Shown: piece by piece, positions 7,101-15,616 of the stretch | Position numbering within the stretch: position 1 is the stretch's first letter | Layout: each line of letters opens with the position of its first letter | Source of the DNA: JALYUA01 sp038229875 | GTDB lineage: Bacteria > Acidobacteriota > Thermoanaerobaculia > UBA5066 > Gp7-AA6 | Assembly (NCBI GenBank): GCA_038229875.1 | Contig: JBBROA010000064.1 | Location: forward strand, 1-24,801 | Direction of reading: 5' to 3' | Length of the DNA stretch: 24,801 nucleotides | Translations under genes and position numbers: made by a program | The notes under the pieces: model-generated | Database searches by the model: none | Seen by the model: the letters and a program-made list of their open reading frames with translations, nothing else | What the model was told of the DNA's origin: nothing

Positions 7101-7106
7101 ATTATA
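7101..7106 (-). promoter_or_regulatory. Candidate -10 element for the PP2C phosphatase gene
   Basis: In the 129-bp divergent region a perfect TATAAT occurs on the minus strand (7106-7101), standing out from the GC-rich surroundings about 48 bp before the phosphatase start. No good -35 hexamer is found at 16-18 bp spacing, so an activator or another sigma factor may be needed. Nothing comparable is seen for the plus-strand FHA gene. Confidence 0.35.
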
Positions 7107-7181
7107 AGCGGGCGCCCTCGAGCCTTCCGGCCGCCGCGGGCGCGAGTGTAGGATCTTTCTCCAATCCGAAAGAGAGCGTTC

Positions 7182-8375
7182 ATGCGCGAAGACCTGGGCC
7201 AGATCGACGCTTCGATGATCGCGGACCTCGCCAGAATCAAGAAAGAGGAAGAGCTCCTCTCCGAGCGGCTCGCCAGGATGGAAGCCGGGAAGCAGAAAGT
7301 CTCCGCGAAGGTCTTCGCGCGCGTGCGCGACGACTACCAGTCCCGCCAGGCCGCGTTCCAGAAAGAATCCCGGCCCCTGCAGGACCGCGCACGCGGCGAG
7401 TATCGGAAGCTGCGGGGAATCCGGGCCGGCGTCGAGGCGTCGCTCGAAGAGGTCGCGCTCGAAAAGGAAGAGCTCGAATTCCGCCGCGACCTCGGGGAGT
7501 ACGCGGCCGGGCAGTTCGAGGAGCGCCTCCGTGAATGCGATCAGCGGCTGGCGGACAGGAAGAGCGAGCTCGAGCGCGTCGACGCGATCGGCCGCGAGTT
7601 CGTCGCCGCGTTCCATTCGGAGAAGGATCTCGAGACCCCGGCGGATGACGCGACGGCACCTCCCGCGCCCGCCATGTCCGCGATGTCGGCGATGAACGCC
7701 CGGTCCACGACTCCGGCCTCGAGCGCTTCGCCCGCACCGCAGGCCCGTGCCACGACTCCCGCGTCCGCGCCTGCGCCGGCCGCTCCACCGCCGGGCGGCG
7801 ATGCGACCGCGATTCGTTTTGCTCCCTCCCTCTCCATCCCGTCGAAGCCGCGCGAAACGCCCTCCGAGGCGCTGCGGGTGACGCAAGCCGACGCCCCCTC
7901 CGAGGCCGGCAACGCGACCGTGATCGGCCCGGGGGGCGGTCCCAGGCCTGCGCCGGCGGATTCACCGGACGCGACCCGCATCGACGCGCGGCCCGCGCAG
8001 GCCACATCGCGGCCTCTCTCCGCACCGACGCTTCCGACGAGCCCCGCGCCGCCGCCGGCCGCCCCGCCGGGAGCGACGAAAGCGCTCCCGCGCCCGCGGC
8101 TCATCATCCCGACGGAAGGCGCGAAAAGCCGCGAGCACGTCCTCGCTCCCGGTGTCACCTCGATCGGCAGATCGCCGAAGAGCGATCTCTGCCTTCCTCA
8201 GAGCGAAGTCTCGCGGCACCATGCGGACATCGCGTTCGGGCCGGACGGCTACTCGGTGATCGACATGGGTTCGCCGAACGGCATCTTCGTCAACGGGAAA
8301 CGCGTCAAGGAGCACGTGCTCGCGGAAGGGGACATGATCCTGATCGGGATGCAGAAGCTGACGTACCGCGCGTAA
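7182..8375 (+). CDS. Coiled-coil, Pro/Ala-linker, C-terminal FHA protein
   Basis: This 397-residue soluble protein starts 130 bp from the divergent phosphatase gene. Residues ~1-145 are charged heptad-like helices (a probable coiled coil for oligomerisation or docking). Residues ~150-305 are a disordered Pro/Ala/Ser/Thr-rich linker. Residues 307-397 are an FHA domain with GR (329-330), SRHH (344-347) and NG (366-367). The linker carries three similar short motifs, DATAI (207-211), NATVI (244-248) and DATRI (263-267), which look like phosphothreonine sites that an FHA domain could read in cis or trans. No catalytic domain is present, so it is probably a scaffold. Its 3' end lies 6 bp from the convergent RsbW-like gene. 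The specific function is unknown. Confidence 0.87.
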   Translation: MREDLGQIDASMIADLARIKKEEELLSERLARMEAGKQKVSAKVFARVRDDYQSRQAAFQKESRPLQDRARGEYRKLRGIRAGVEASLEEVALEKEELEFRRDLGEYAAGQFEERLRECDQRLADRKSELERVDAIGREFVAAFHSEKDLETPADDATAPPAPAMSAMSAMNARSTTPASSASPAPQARATTPASAPAPAAPPPGGDATAIRFAPSLSIPSKPRETPSEALRVTQADAPSEAGNATVIGPGGGPRPAPADSPDATRIDARPAQATSRPLSAPTLPTSPAPPPAAPPGATKALPRPRLIIPTEGAKSREHVLAPGVTSIGRSPKSDLCLPQSEVSRHHADIAFGPDGYSVIDMGSPNGIFVNGKRVKEHVLAEGDMILIGMQKLTYRA

Positions 8376-8381
8376 CGGGCG

Positions 8382-8831
8382 TCAGCGGGCCCGAGACTCA
8401 CCGCTTCGCCGGATCCGCTTCCGGAGCACCAGCCGGTTGCGTCCGCGGACGCGCTCGTACGTCTGCGTGTCGGTCAGCCTCTTGACGAGCAGGATTCCGA
8501 GGCCGCCGACCGGCCGAAGCTCCAGCGGAGCCGCGGTGTCCGGGTCGGAGCGCCCGAGCACGTCGAAAGGGCGCCCGCCGTCGGTGAAGCGGAGCTCGAG
8601 GACGCCTGCCTCCGCCTTCGCCGCGAAGCCGATCCGATTTCCCGCAGCTTTCTTCCAGGCGTGGCGCCCGATGTTTGCGAGGATCTCGTCCAGAACGATG
8701 AGGACGTCCGTGCAGGCGCGCGGGGGAATCCGCTCCTCGGACGCGAACCGCTCGAACCGCTCCGCCGCGCGCTCGCGGCCCGCTTCGGTCGCGGGCAGCC
8801 GCAGCCGGAACCCGCGCGCCGCGCGCTTCAT
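8382..8831 (-). CDS. RsbW-like anti-sigma factor / serine kinase (HATPase_c_2)
   Basis: This 149-residue GHKL-fold ATPase is of the type that both binds a sigma or target protein and phosphorylates a STAS antagonist. The N-box DEILANIGRHAW (48-59; Glu49 and Asn53), the G1 box DGG (84-86) and the G2 box GGLGILLVKRLTD (109-121) are all visible. The ATG at 8831 overlaps the stop codon of the upstream unknown gene by 4 bp, so it is translated with the end of the peptide-export operon. No sigma factor gene is in the window, so its target may be something else, or a distant sigma factor. With the STAS protein and the PP2C phosphatase it completes a partner-switching triad around the export genes. 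That link is inference. Confidence 0.88.
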   Translation of the reverse strand: MKRAARGFRLRLPATEAGRERAAERFERFASEERIPPRACTDVLIVLDEILANIGRHAWKKAAGNRIGFAAKAEAGVLELRFTDGGRPFDVLGRSDPDTAAPLELRPVGGLGILLVKRLTDTQTYERVRGRNRLVLRKRIRRSGESRAR

Positions 8832-10015
8832 GGGACCGGGGCGCCGCCGGATCGCCGGACGGCCGCGAGGCGCTCCGGGAGATCGGGGCCCGCGGCGGCG
8901 AGCTCGTCCAGACACAGGGCGCCCAGCGCTGTCACGCGGTCGCGCACCTCGGACTCGCCGGAGCGCATCGGCTGCGCCGCCTCGAGTCCCGCGAGGCTGA
9001 TGGCGGCATCGTGGACCAGCCGCGCCGCGATCGAAAGCGCCGCGTCCGAGAGCGGAGGCGTCCCCCGGTAGTTCTGCAGCCGGCCTCCCTCCCTGTATAT
9101 CGGAAAATCCTCGAGCCCGAAAAACAGAAGCGCCAGTTCGAGTCGATACTCGCCAAACGCGGCGATCAGACCAACGTAGTCGGCAATCAGCTCGTCTAAG
9201 AGGTTGTTGCGCATCGCACCGGCCAGGCGAAGCGTCGCGTAATGCGTCGCCTCGTGCGCCTTCCGGATGCGCCCCGAGATCTCGATCCACTCCGGCTCCG
9301 GAAAGCCCGCCCGGGCCGCCGGCACCCCGCTGTATGGGCCGACGGAAAGAATGAGAAATCGGTCCTCGTAGAGCTCCCGGCGGCCCGCAAGCGAAGCAAA
9401 CTCGACGGACCAGTCGCCGAAGACGTTTGCCGCCTGCCACCGCTTCCGGTATTCGTGGAGCCGGTCCCAGTTGTTCAACCCGTTGACGATGCACGCGCCC
9501 ATCGAAGCAGGAACGGCGACCGGCTCGTTGCGCGCGGAGAAAGCGCGCACCAGCGTCTCGAAGTCGGCGCGATCCGCGGCGACGAGGACGGGCACGGGAC
9601 CCGTGGAAGTCCGCGCGATTTCGAGCGTCACCCGGTCGGGAGCGGCGAGCGCGATCCCGGACGCCTCTCGATCGCCGTCGGGACGGACTCCCTGGCGCGT
9701 CGCGCGCCGGTACGACTCCGTCGCGCTGACGCCCTCGCGGACCGGAAAGAGAAGCTGCGCGAACCGGGCCGAAAGCGCGGGGATCGCCCCGGCCGAGCGG
9801 GCTTCCTCCGCGTAACGGGTCCACGCCTCGAGATGCGACTCCGCGGCGCCGTCGAACGCGAACGCGCGCGCCGCTCGCTCCGCGGAAAAGAGCGGCGTGT
9901 CGTAGGCGAGGAGCTCCTCGATCACGTCCGGAGACGCGCCGAGCGAGGCGAGCCATTTCCCGCGCGCGGACAGGGAGGAGGAGAGATCGGAGACGCCGCT
10001 CGACGTAAAAGCCAC
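8828..10015 (-). CDS. Unknown protein with thermolysin-like HExxH...ExxxD signature
   Basis: I do not recognise a named family for this 395-residue protein. It has no signal peptide or membrane helices. Two blocks look conserved: residues 169-193 (PASMGACIVNGLNNWDRLHEY) and 250-285. The second contains HEATH (254-258) followed by DELIADY with Glu275 and Asp279. This matches the HExxH plus ExxxD zinc-ligand pattern of gluzincin metallopeptidases, although the spacing of 16 residues is slightly shorter than thermolysin's 19. It could be a maturation protease for the peptide product or a degenerate relative. The GTG start has AAAGG directly upstream. It sits 16 bp after the FHA-ABC transporter and overlaps the RsbW-like gene, tying it to the export operon. 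The function is open. Confidence 0.75.
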   Translation of the reverse strand: MAFTSSGVSDLSSSLSARGKWLASLGASPDVIEELLAYDTPLFSAERAARAFAFDGAAESHLEAWTRYAEEARSAGAIPALSARFAQLLFPVREGVSATESYRRATRQGVRPDGDREASGIALAAPDRVTLEIARTSTGPVPVLVAADRADFETLVRAFSARNEPVAVPASMGACIVNGLNNWDRLHEYRKRWQAANVFGDWSVEFASLAGRRELYEDRFLILSVGPYSGVPAARAGFPEPEWIEISGRIRKAHEATHYATLRLAGAMRNNLLDELIADYVGLIAAFGEYRLELALLFFGLEDFPIYREGGRLQNYRGTPPLSDAALSIAARLVHDAAISLAGLEAAQPMRSGESEVRDRVTALGALCLDELAAAGPDLPERLAAVRRSGGAPVP

Positions 10016-10031
10016 CCTTTCCCGCGCCGCC

Positions 10032-13000
10032 CTAAACCTGCTGGCGGCGTGCGAGCTCCGCGAAGAGTCCGTTCTTCTTCATCAGCTCGTCGTAGGAGCC
10101 GACCTCCGCGACGACGCCGTTCTGCAGATAGCAGATGCGATCCGCGTTGGCGATCGTGGACAGGCGGTGCGCGATGCAGATCCGGGTCGAGTTCATCTTG
10201 TCCATGCTCTGGGTGACGGTCGCCTGGGTCTTGTTGTCGAGCGCGCTCGTCGCTTCATCCAGGAAGAGAATCTTCGGCTTGTTGACGATCGCTCTCGCGA
10301 TCATCAGGCGCTGCTTCTGCCCGCCCGAGAACCCGCCGCCGCCTTCGCTGACGTACGTGTGCATCTGCATCGGCATTTCCCGGATGTCCTCGGCGAAACC
10401 GGCCGCTTCCGCCGCTTCCCAGGCCTCGTCGATCGTCCGCGAGGACGTTCCGACGATGTTGCGGTAGATGTCGGACGGGAGAACGCGATTGTCCTGCAGG
10501 ACGACGCCGAGCTGCTGCCGAACGAGGCGCGTGTCGAGCGTGGCCAGGTCCTGGCCGTCGAAGTAGATCCCGCCCTTTTCCGCCGTCTCGAATCCGAGCA
10601 TCAGCCGCATGAGCGTCGATTTGCCGGACCCGGAGCCGCCGACGAACGCCACGAACTCTCCGGGCTCGATCTTGAGTGAGACGTCCTGCAGGATCCACGG
10701 TCCGTCTTCGATGTACCGGAACCACACGTGGGAGATCTCGATCTCGCCCTTCAAGGCCCCGGGCGCCGTCTTCGTGTCGTCGATCTCGGGCGGCGTCGTT
10801 AAGATCGGCTTCAAGCGCTCCCAGATCGGAACCGCCTTCAGCATGCCGAGCGACGCATCGGAGAGCGACTGCATCGCCACGAGGAACAGGGCGAACGCGG
10901 TCGAGAAGCCGATGAACTGCCCGGTCGAAATGCTGGACGGGATTCCCTTCGCCGCCGCCGCCGTCTGCACACTCACGAGCGTGAAGAAGATGGCCATCGA
11001 CGAAAAGATCGGGTACGCGGAATTGAAGACGGACACCGTGTTCTGGATCTGCCCGGCCTTGAACGCGAGCCTCCGCTGATCGGAAAACTCCTTTGCCCAC
11101 ACACGGAAGCCATGGTCCTCGGCTCCCGACACGCGGAGCTTTCCGACGCCGGAGATGAGCTGGAGAACGAGCCCGGTGATCCGCCCCTTCATCGTGAGCT
11201 GATCCCGCTGGTATCGCAGCTGGAGGTAGTTCGCGACCGTCGTGAAAGTGACGAAGACGATCGTCAGCCCGATCCCGAGAAGCGCGAGCGGCAGGCTGTA
11301 GGTGAGCATCAGCACGACGTAGAAGATCGACGACATCGCTCCGAGGATCGCGCTCACACCCGCGCCCGCGAGCAAGTGCCGGATCGCGTCGATTCCCTGC
11401 GCCCGGTCGGCGAGGTCTCCCGAGGAGTACTTCCGGAAGAACGTGGACGGGAGATCCAGCAGCCGGTCCCACATCGCCGCCTGCACCGAGTAGTCCATCT
11501 TTCCCTGGACGCGGAGCACGGCGATGCTCTGCGTCAGCTTGAAGGCGATCGACGCCAGCGCGCCGATCACGAGAGCGAGGCAGAACTGCACGAGCATGCC
11601 GCGCTCCGCCTGCGGGATCGCGGTGTCGAAGAGCCTGCCGGTGAAGTAAGGGGTCATCGCCGCCAGGATTCCCATTCCGGCGCCCATCAGAGCCAGCGTG
11701 ATGAACTCGCGCCCGAGGCCGCGCATCCCGAACTTCAGGACGTGCTTGACCGTCAGGAGCCCGTCGGGGAAACGGCGATAGAAGACCCAGCCGAAGGGCT
11801 GCAGCTTCGTCGCGAGCTCCGGCGTCATCGGCTGGCGGGCCCCCGTCTTTCCGTCCACCCAGTCGTAGGCGGTCGGCCCGGTCGGAAGCAGCGCAACCGG
11901 ATCCTTCGTCTCTTCGCTGCGCGCCAGGATCGGGCCCTGGTCCTGCTCCCACCAGTTGTCTCTCAGCGCCACCAGGCGCGTGCGGAAGCGCGACAGGGTG
12001 GCGACGGCGTGGAGGTGATCCTCGAAGCTGCGCTCGGCCGTCGTTTCCGCCGGCTTGCGCGCATCCATCCCGAGCTCCTCGCACACCGCCCGGCACGCCT
12101 GGAAGACGGGCTCCGCTTCGCCAAACGCCGCGCGCGTTTTTCCCTTCCCGGCCCCGCTCGCGAGAACCGCTCCAATGTCCTTGTAGGCGGCTTCGCGCGC
12201 CGCGTTCAGGTTCTCCGACTTGAACTTCTGCCTGTTGAATTCGTCGACCGAGGCGAGCCGTTTGTTCAGGAACTCGCACTCGCAGAGCGCCTGGTGGAAC
12301 GCGTCGAGGCCGCGCCACAGCTCCGGCCGGTCGAGCACCGCGGCGCCCGAGCGCGGCGTGAAGGACAGCCCTTCGACAGACGACTCGATCCACGTATCCC
12401 GCGTGACCGGAAAGAGGATCGCCCCCGCGCCGGGCAGGACTTCGGAGAGGCTCACGAACAGGAGCGCGCCGCCTCGGATCTCCACCCAGACGACCCCCTT
12501 CTGCGCCCGCGCGCGACCCTGGAACGGGAGCGTCGCCGCTTCCCCGTCGGTCAGGTCGACCGCGGCGGGTCCGGGGGGCAGATCGCGCACGAGCGACTTC
12601 GAGAGGCCGGTGACCCACGTCTCGACCAGCGTCTGAATGCGCTCGGCGTGCTTCCCCGAGCCGGCGAGCTCTGCCAGACGGCTCCTCTGGAGCATCCGCA
12701 GCTTCGTTCCGGTCTTGCCGGCGGCGAGAAAGCCGGACCCGAGGCCGAAGCCCGCGAAATCCATTCCGAAGAGCGCCTGGCCCGTTTCGACGCTGACGAA
12801 ATGCGTGCGCGCGCCTGCGGCCTCTCCGTTCTGAATGGGAACCGTGAAGATCTCGAGCCGGCCCTCCTCGACGATCCACATCGCGTCCGGGTTGTCGATG
12901 AGAAACGGCTGGTTCCCCGCGACCGGGATCGGCTCCCCTTCATCCTCGAGACGCACTGACAGCGCCAGCCGGATGCTCTCGAGCATTTCGCGCCGGGGAA

Positions 13001-13397
13001 TCTGCGCGGTCTGAACGAGGTCGAGGTCGTCGCCCTCGGGCTCGTCGTCGCGGAAGAACTCGAGGACCGTGCCGCCCACGCGGAACCGGTCGAGGTGGTC
13101 GAGCGGCGCCTGCTGGATCCGCTGGTCTCCGATCCACGTCCCGTTCGCGCTCTGAAGGTCGGTCAGCAGGTAGCCCGTCGCCGTCTTCTCGACCTTCGCA
13201 TGCCGCCGCGAGACGCTCGGATCCGGGACCACCACGTCCGTGTCGACTCGCCCGATGACGCAGCTCTTCTCCGCGCTGAACTCCTGTCCAACCGTCCCGG
13301 CGCCGCCCTCGACCGCGCGGAGACGAAAACCGCCGCCGGTGGCCACGGGCCGCAGCCGGATGATCTGGGTGGCTTCGAGGTCCGCTTCGCTGCTCAT
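10032..13397 (-). CDS. NHLM-type peptide export ABC transporter with N-terminal FHA domain
   Basis: This 1121-residue inner membrane fusion protein begins with an FHA domain (about 40-115: GR 49-50, SRRHAKV 63-69, NGTW 85-88). A beta-rich region (~150-250) resembles a degenerate cyclic-nucleotide-type roll, and a helical segment precedes an ABC exporter membrane domain (~560-860). The ATPase domain carries Walker A GGSGSGKST (920-928), FSGGQ (1023-1027), Walker B ILFLDEA (1043-1049) and the switch His1077. There is no C39 peptidase, which fits the second transporter (NHLM_micro_ABC2 type) of NHLM bacteriocin systems. It begins 1 bp after the C39 transporter stop, so the two probably form a heterodimer or work together. 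The FHA fusion suggests that transport is controlled by a phosphothreonine partner. The N-terminus also holds EATQI (Thr10), a possible phospho-site. Confidence 0.92.
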   Translation of the reverse strand: MSSEADLEATQIIRLRPVATGGGFRLRAVEGGAGTVGQEFSAEKSCVIGRVDTDVVVPDPSVSRRHAKVEKTATGYLLTDLQSANGTWIGDQRIQQAPLDHLDRFRVGGTVLEFFRDDEPEGDDLDLVQTAQIPRREMLESIRLALSVRLEDEGEPIPVAGNQPFLIDNPDAMWIVEEGRLEIFTVPIQNGEAAGARTHFVSVETGQALFGMDFAGFGLGSGFLAAGKTGTKLRMLQRSRLAELAGSGKHAERIQTLVETWVTGLSKSLVRDLPPGPAAVDLTDGEAATLPFQGRARAQKGVVWVEIRGGALLFVSLSEVLPGAGAILFPVTRDTWIESSVEGLSFTPRSGAAVLDRPELWRGLDAFHQALCECEFLNKRLASVDEFNRQKFKSENLNAAREAAYKDIGAVLASGAGKGKTRAAFGEAEPVFQACRAVCEELGMDARKPAETTAERSFEDHLHAVATLSRFRTRLVALRDNWWEQDQGPILARSEETKDPVALLPTGPTAYDWVDGKTGARQPMTPELATKLQPFGWVFYRRFPDGLLTVKHVLKFGMRGLGREFITLALMGAGMGILAAMTPYFTGRLFDTAIPQAERGMLVQFCLALVIGALASIAFKLTQSIAVLRVQGKMDYSVQAAMWDRLLDLPSTFFRKYSSGDLADRAQGIDAIRHLLAGAGVSAILGAMSSIFYVVLMLTYSLPLALLGIGLTIVFVTFTTVANYLQLRYQRDQLTMKGRITGLVLQLISGVGKLRVSGAEDHGFRVWAKEFSDQRRLAFKAGQIQNTVSVFNSAYPIFSSMAIFFTLVSVQTAAAAKGIPSSISTGQFIGFSTAFALFLVAMQSLSDASLGMLKAVPIWERLKPILTTPPEIDDTKTAPGALKGEIEISHVWFRYIEDGPWILQDVSLKIEPGEFVAFVGGSGSGKSTLMRLMLGFETAEKGGIYFDGQDLATLDTRLVRQQLGVVLQDNRVLPSDIYRNIVGTSSRTIDEAWEAAEAAGFAEDIREMPMQMHTYVSEGGGGFSGGQKQRLMIARAIVNKPKILFLDEATSALDNKTQATVTQSMDKMNSTRICIAHRLSTIANADRICYLQNGVVAEVGSYDELMKKNGLFAELARRQQV

Positions 13398-13398
13398 C

Positions 13399-15612
13399 TC
13401 AGTGCGCCGCGATCAGGTATTTGTAGAAACCCTCGACGTCCTTCATCCCGTCGTGGGTCCCGCGCTGGACGATCTTCCCGCGATCCATGATGACGATCTC
13501 GTCAGCGTCGCGGATCGTGGACAGCCGGTGCGCGATGATGATGCAGGTGCAGCCGCGCCGGCGGAGTGCGTCGTCGATCGTCGCCTCCGTGCTCGGGTCG
13601 AGCGCGCTCGTCGCCTCGTCTAAAAGAAGGATCGTCGGCCCGAGAGAAAGGGCGCGCGCGATCTCGAGACGCTGCCGCTGCCCGCCGGAGAAGTTCCCGC
13701 CGCCCTCCTCGACCGGCGCGCCGTAGCCGCCTTCCCGGCCTTCGATGACCTCGTGGATCTCGGCGTCGCGGCACGCGCGCGAAACGGTGCTCGTGGGGAT
13801 CGTCGAGTCCCACATCGACACGTTCTCGCGCACCGTGCCGGAGAACAGGAAGATGTCCTGGTCTACGAGCCCGACCGAGTTGGAGATCAGGCGCTGCGAC
13901 AGTTTCTTGCGCGGGATGCCGTCGAAAAGGACCTCCCCTTCCCACGGCTCGTAGAGGCCCGAGACAACCTTCGCGACCGTCGACTTGCCGCTGCCGCTCA
14001 TCCCGACGAGGGCGACCCGCTGTCCCGGCTTGATCACCAGGTTGAAGTTTTCAATGAGCGGCTTCTCGAGCGGGCTGTAGCCAAACGTCACGTTGCGCAG
14101 CTCGACGTGCCCGGTCAGCTTGAGCACCGCCCTGTCGTCCTTCTCCTGTTCCTTCTCGCGCGTGTAGAGCGCGTCCTGCGGATAACGGAGCACGTCGTCC
14201 AGGCGGTTCATGTCCGCCTCGAGCTCCTGCAGGCTTCCGCCGAACGAGACGAAGGAGTTCAGGGGGCGGGTGAAGCTTCCGACGAGGGTCTGGTAGGCAA
14301 CGAGCATCCCGACCGTGAGCTGGCCGTTCATCACCTTCAGGCCGCCGATCAGAAGGACCAGCGTGGTCGTGAGGGTGTTGACGAGCGGCGGGACGACCCC
14401 GACGGCCTCTCCCAGGATGCCGAGGGTCTGGTCGGCCTTGAGCGCCTTCGCCTGGTAGCCGGACCAGCGGCCGAAGAACTCCGTCTCGCCGCCGGTCGCC
14501 TTCAGGGTCTCGATCATCTTCAGGCCGTTCATCGCCGTGCCCATCAGCTTCCCGTGGTCCTGCGTCAGCCGGCGGCTCGCGTCGACGCGCTTGCGGGAGA
14601 CGATCTTCACCGCGACGATGTTCAGCGCCGAAACGAGGATCACCACGAGCGTGAGCGTCACGTCGTAGACGAACATCAGGGCCGCGTAAAAAAGGATGAG
14701 GACGCAGTCGAGAGCGGTGGTCGCCAGTTTCCCCGAGACTAAGTGCGCGACCTTGTCGTTGATGAGAACTCGGCCTCCGATCTCGCCGGCGTACCGCTGC
14801 GAAAAGTAGGACACCGGGAGGCGCAGCACGTGGTGGAAGAACTGGCTCGAGGTCTTCAACGCGAGCTTGGTCTCGAGACGCAAGAGGTAATAATCCTGGA
14901 GCCACGTGAGAATCATGCGGATGACGGCGGTGCCCGCCATGCCGATCAGCAGGGACTTCAGGATCGCCGAGCGGTTCGAGACGAGATACTCGTCGATGAA
15001 GATGCGCGCAAACGTCGGGACGATCAGCCCCGGGATCACGAGCGCGACGCCGCAGAGAAAGACAAAGAGCAACGCGGCCTCGGATCCCTGCAGCCGGCGC
15101 CGCAGCGCCGCGCCCATGCTCGGCTTCTCTCCGCCCTTTACGAACTCGGGCCCGGGCTCGAACGTGAGGACGACGCCGGAGAAGGAGGCGTCGACGTCTT
15201 CCATCGTGACGACCCGCGGACCCTGGGCGGGGTCCTTCAGAAAGACCTTCCCCTTGCTCCCGAAACCCTCCAGCACGAGGAAGTGGTTGAAGTTCCAGAA
15301 CAGGATCACCGGATACTTCTGGGTGTAGAGGTCGTCCAGCTCGTACTTGAATCCCTTGGCGACGAGGCCGTACTTCCGGGCGGCCTTCATGATGTTGCTC
15401 GCCTTGCTGCCGTCGCGCGACACGCCGCACGCGACTCGCAGTTCTTCGAGCGGGACGACCTTCCCGTAGTAGGACAGGATCATCGCCAGGGCGGCGGCTC
15501 CGCATTCGACCGCCTCCATCTGGAGGATCGTCGGCGTCTTGACCCGCCGGTGCTGCGGCGATTTCGGAGTGGCGGGCGCTTCGTCGGTTTCGGGCTGCTT
15601 CTGAGCTTCCAC
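13399..15612 (-). CDS. C39-peptidase ABC transporter (NHLM-type leader-cleaving exporter)
   Basis: This 737-residue bifunctional exporter removes leader peptides after a double-glycine-type site and transports the product. The C39 domain (~25-150) has the oxyanion Gln31, catalytic Cys37 (VECGAAAL), His110 (NHFLVLEG) and Asp127 (DPAQG), so it should be active. A six-helix ABC membrane domain (~175-470) follows. The ATPase has Walker A GMSGSGKST (537-545), FSGGQ (641-645) and Walker B TILLLDE (660-666). It resembles the NHLM_micro_ABC1 family. The start codon is GTG, 4 bp after the HlyD stop, in an uninterrupted operon with lanM and TolC genes. The natural substrate would be the LanM-modified precursor, which is not seen in this window. 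Confidence 0.94.
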   Translation of the reverse strand: MEAQKQPETDEAPATPKSPQHRRVKTPTILQMEAVECGAAALAMILSYYGKVVPLEELRVACGVSRDGSKASNIMKAARKYGLVAKGFKYELDDLYTQKYPVILFWNFNHFLVLEGFGSKGKVFLKDPAQGPRVVTMEDVDASFSGVVLTFEPGPEFVKGGEKPSMGAALRRRLQGSEAALLFVFLCGVALVIPGLIVPTFARIFIDEYLVSNRSAILKSLLIGMAGTAVIRMILTWLQDYYLLRLETKLALKTSSQFFHHVLRLPVSYFSQRYAGEIGGRVLINDKVAHLVSGKLATTALDCVLILFYAALMFVYDVTLTLVVILVSALNIVAVKIVSRKRVDASRRLTQDHGKLMGTAMNGLKMIETLKATGGETEFFGRWSGYQAKALKADQTLGILGEAVGVVPPLVNTLTTTLVLLIGGLKVMNGQLTVGMLVAYQTLVGSFTRPLNSFVSFGGSLQELEADMNRLDDVLRYPQDALYTREKEQEKDDRAVLKLTGHVELRNVTFGYSPLEKPLIENFNLVIKPGQRVALVGMSGSGKSTVAKVVSGLYEPWEGEVLFDGIPRKKLSQRLISNSVGLVDQDIFLFSGTVRENVSMWDSTIPTSTVSRACRDAEIHEVIEGREGGYGAPVEEGGGNFSGGQRQRLEIARALSLGPTILLLDEATSALDPSTEATIDDALRRRGCTCIIIAHRLSTIRDADEIVIMDRGKIVQRGTHDGMKDVEGFYKYLIAAH

Positions 15613-15616
15613 TGAG

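Noticed and set aside
7053..7886. N-terminal extension of the PP2C phosphatase
   Set aside because: It is the antisense of the coiled-coil FHA gene at 7182-8375 and of the divergent promoter region. It is Arg-rich and has no domain.
8832..9956. N-terminal extension of the RsbW-like gene upstream of 8831
   Set aside because: It is an alternative frame of the unknown HEATH protein, which has the better protein-like composition. The ATG at 8831 overlaps that gene's stop in the usual coupled fashion.
10255..12879. An 874-codon minus-strand open frame inside the FHA-transporter gene
   Set aside because: It is an alternative frame of a transporter with complete ABC motifs. Its composition is dominated by Arg, Gly and Ala.
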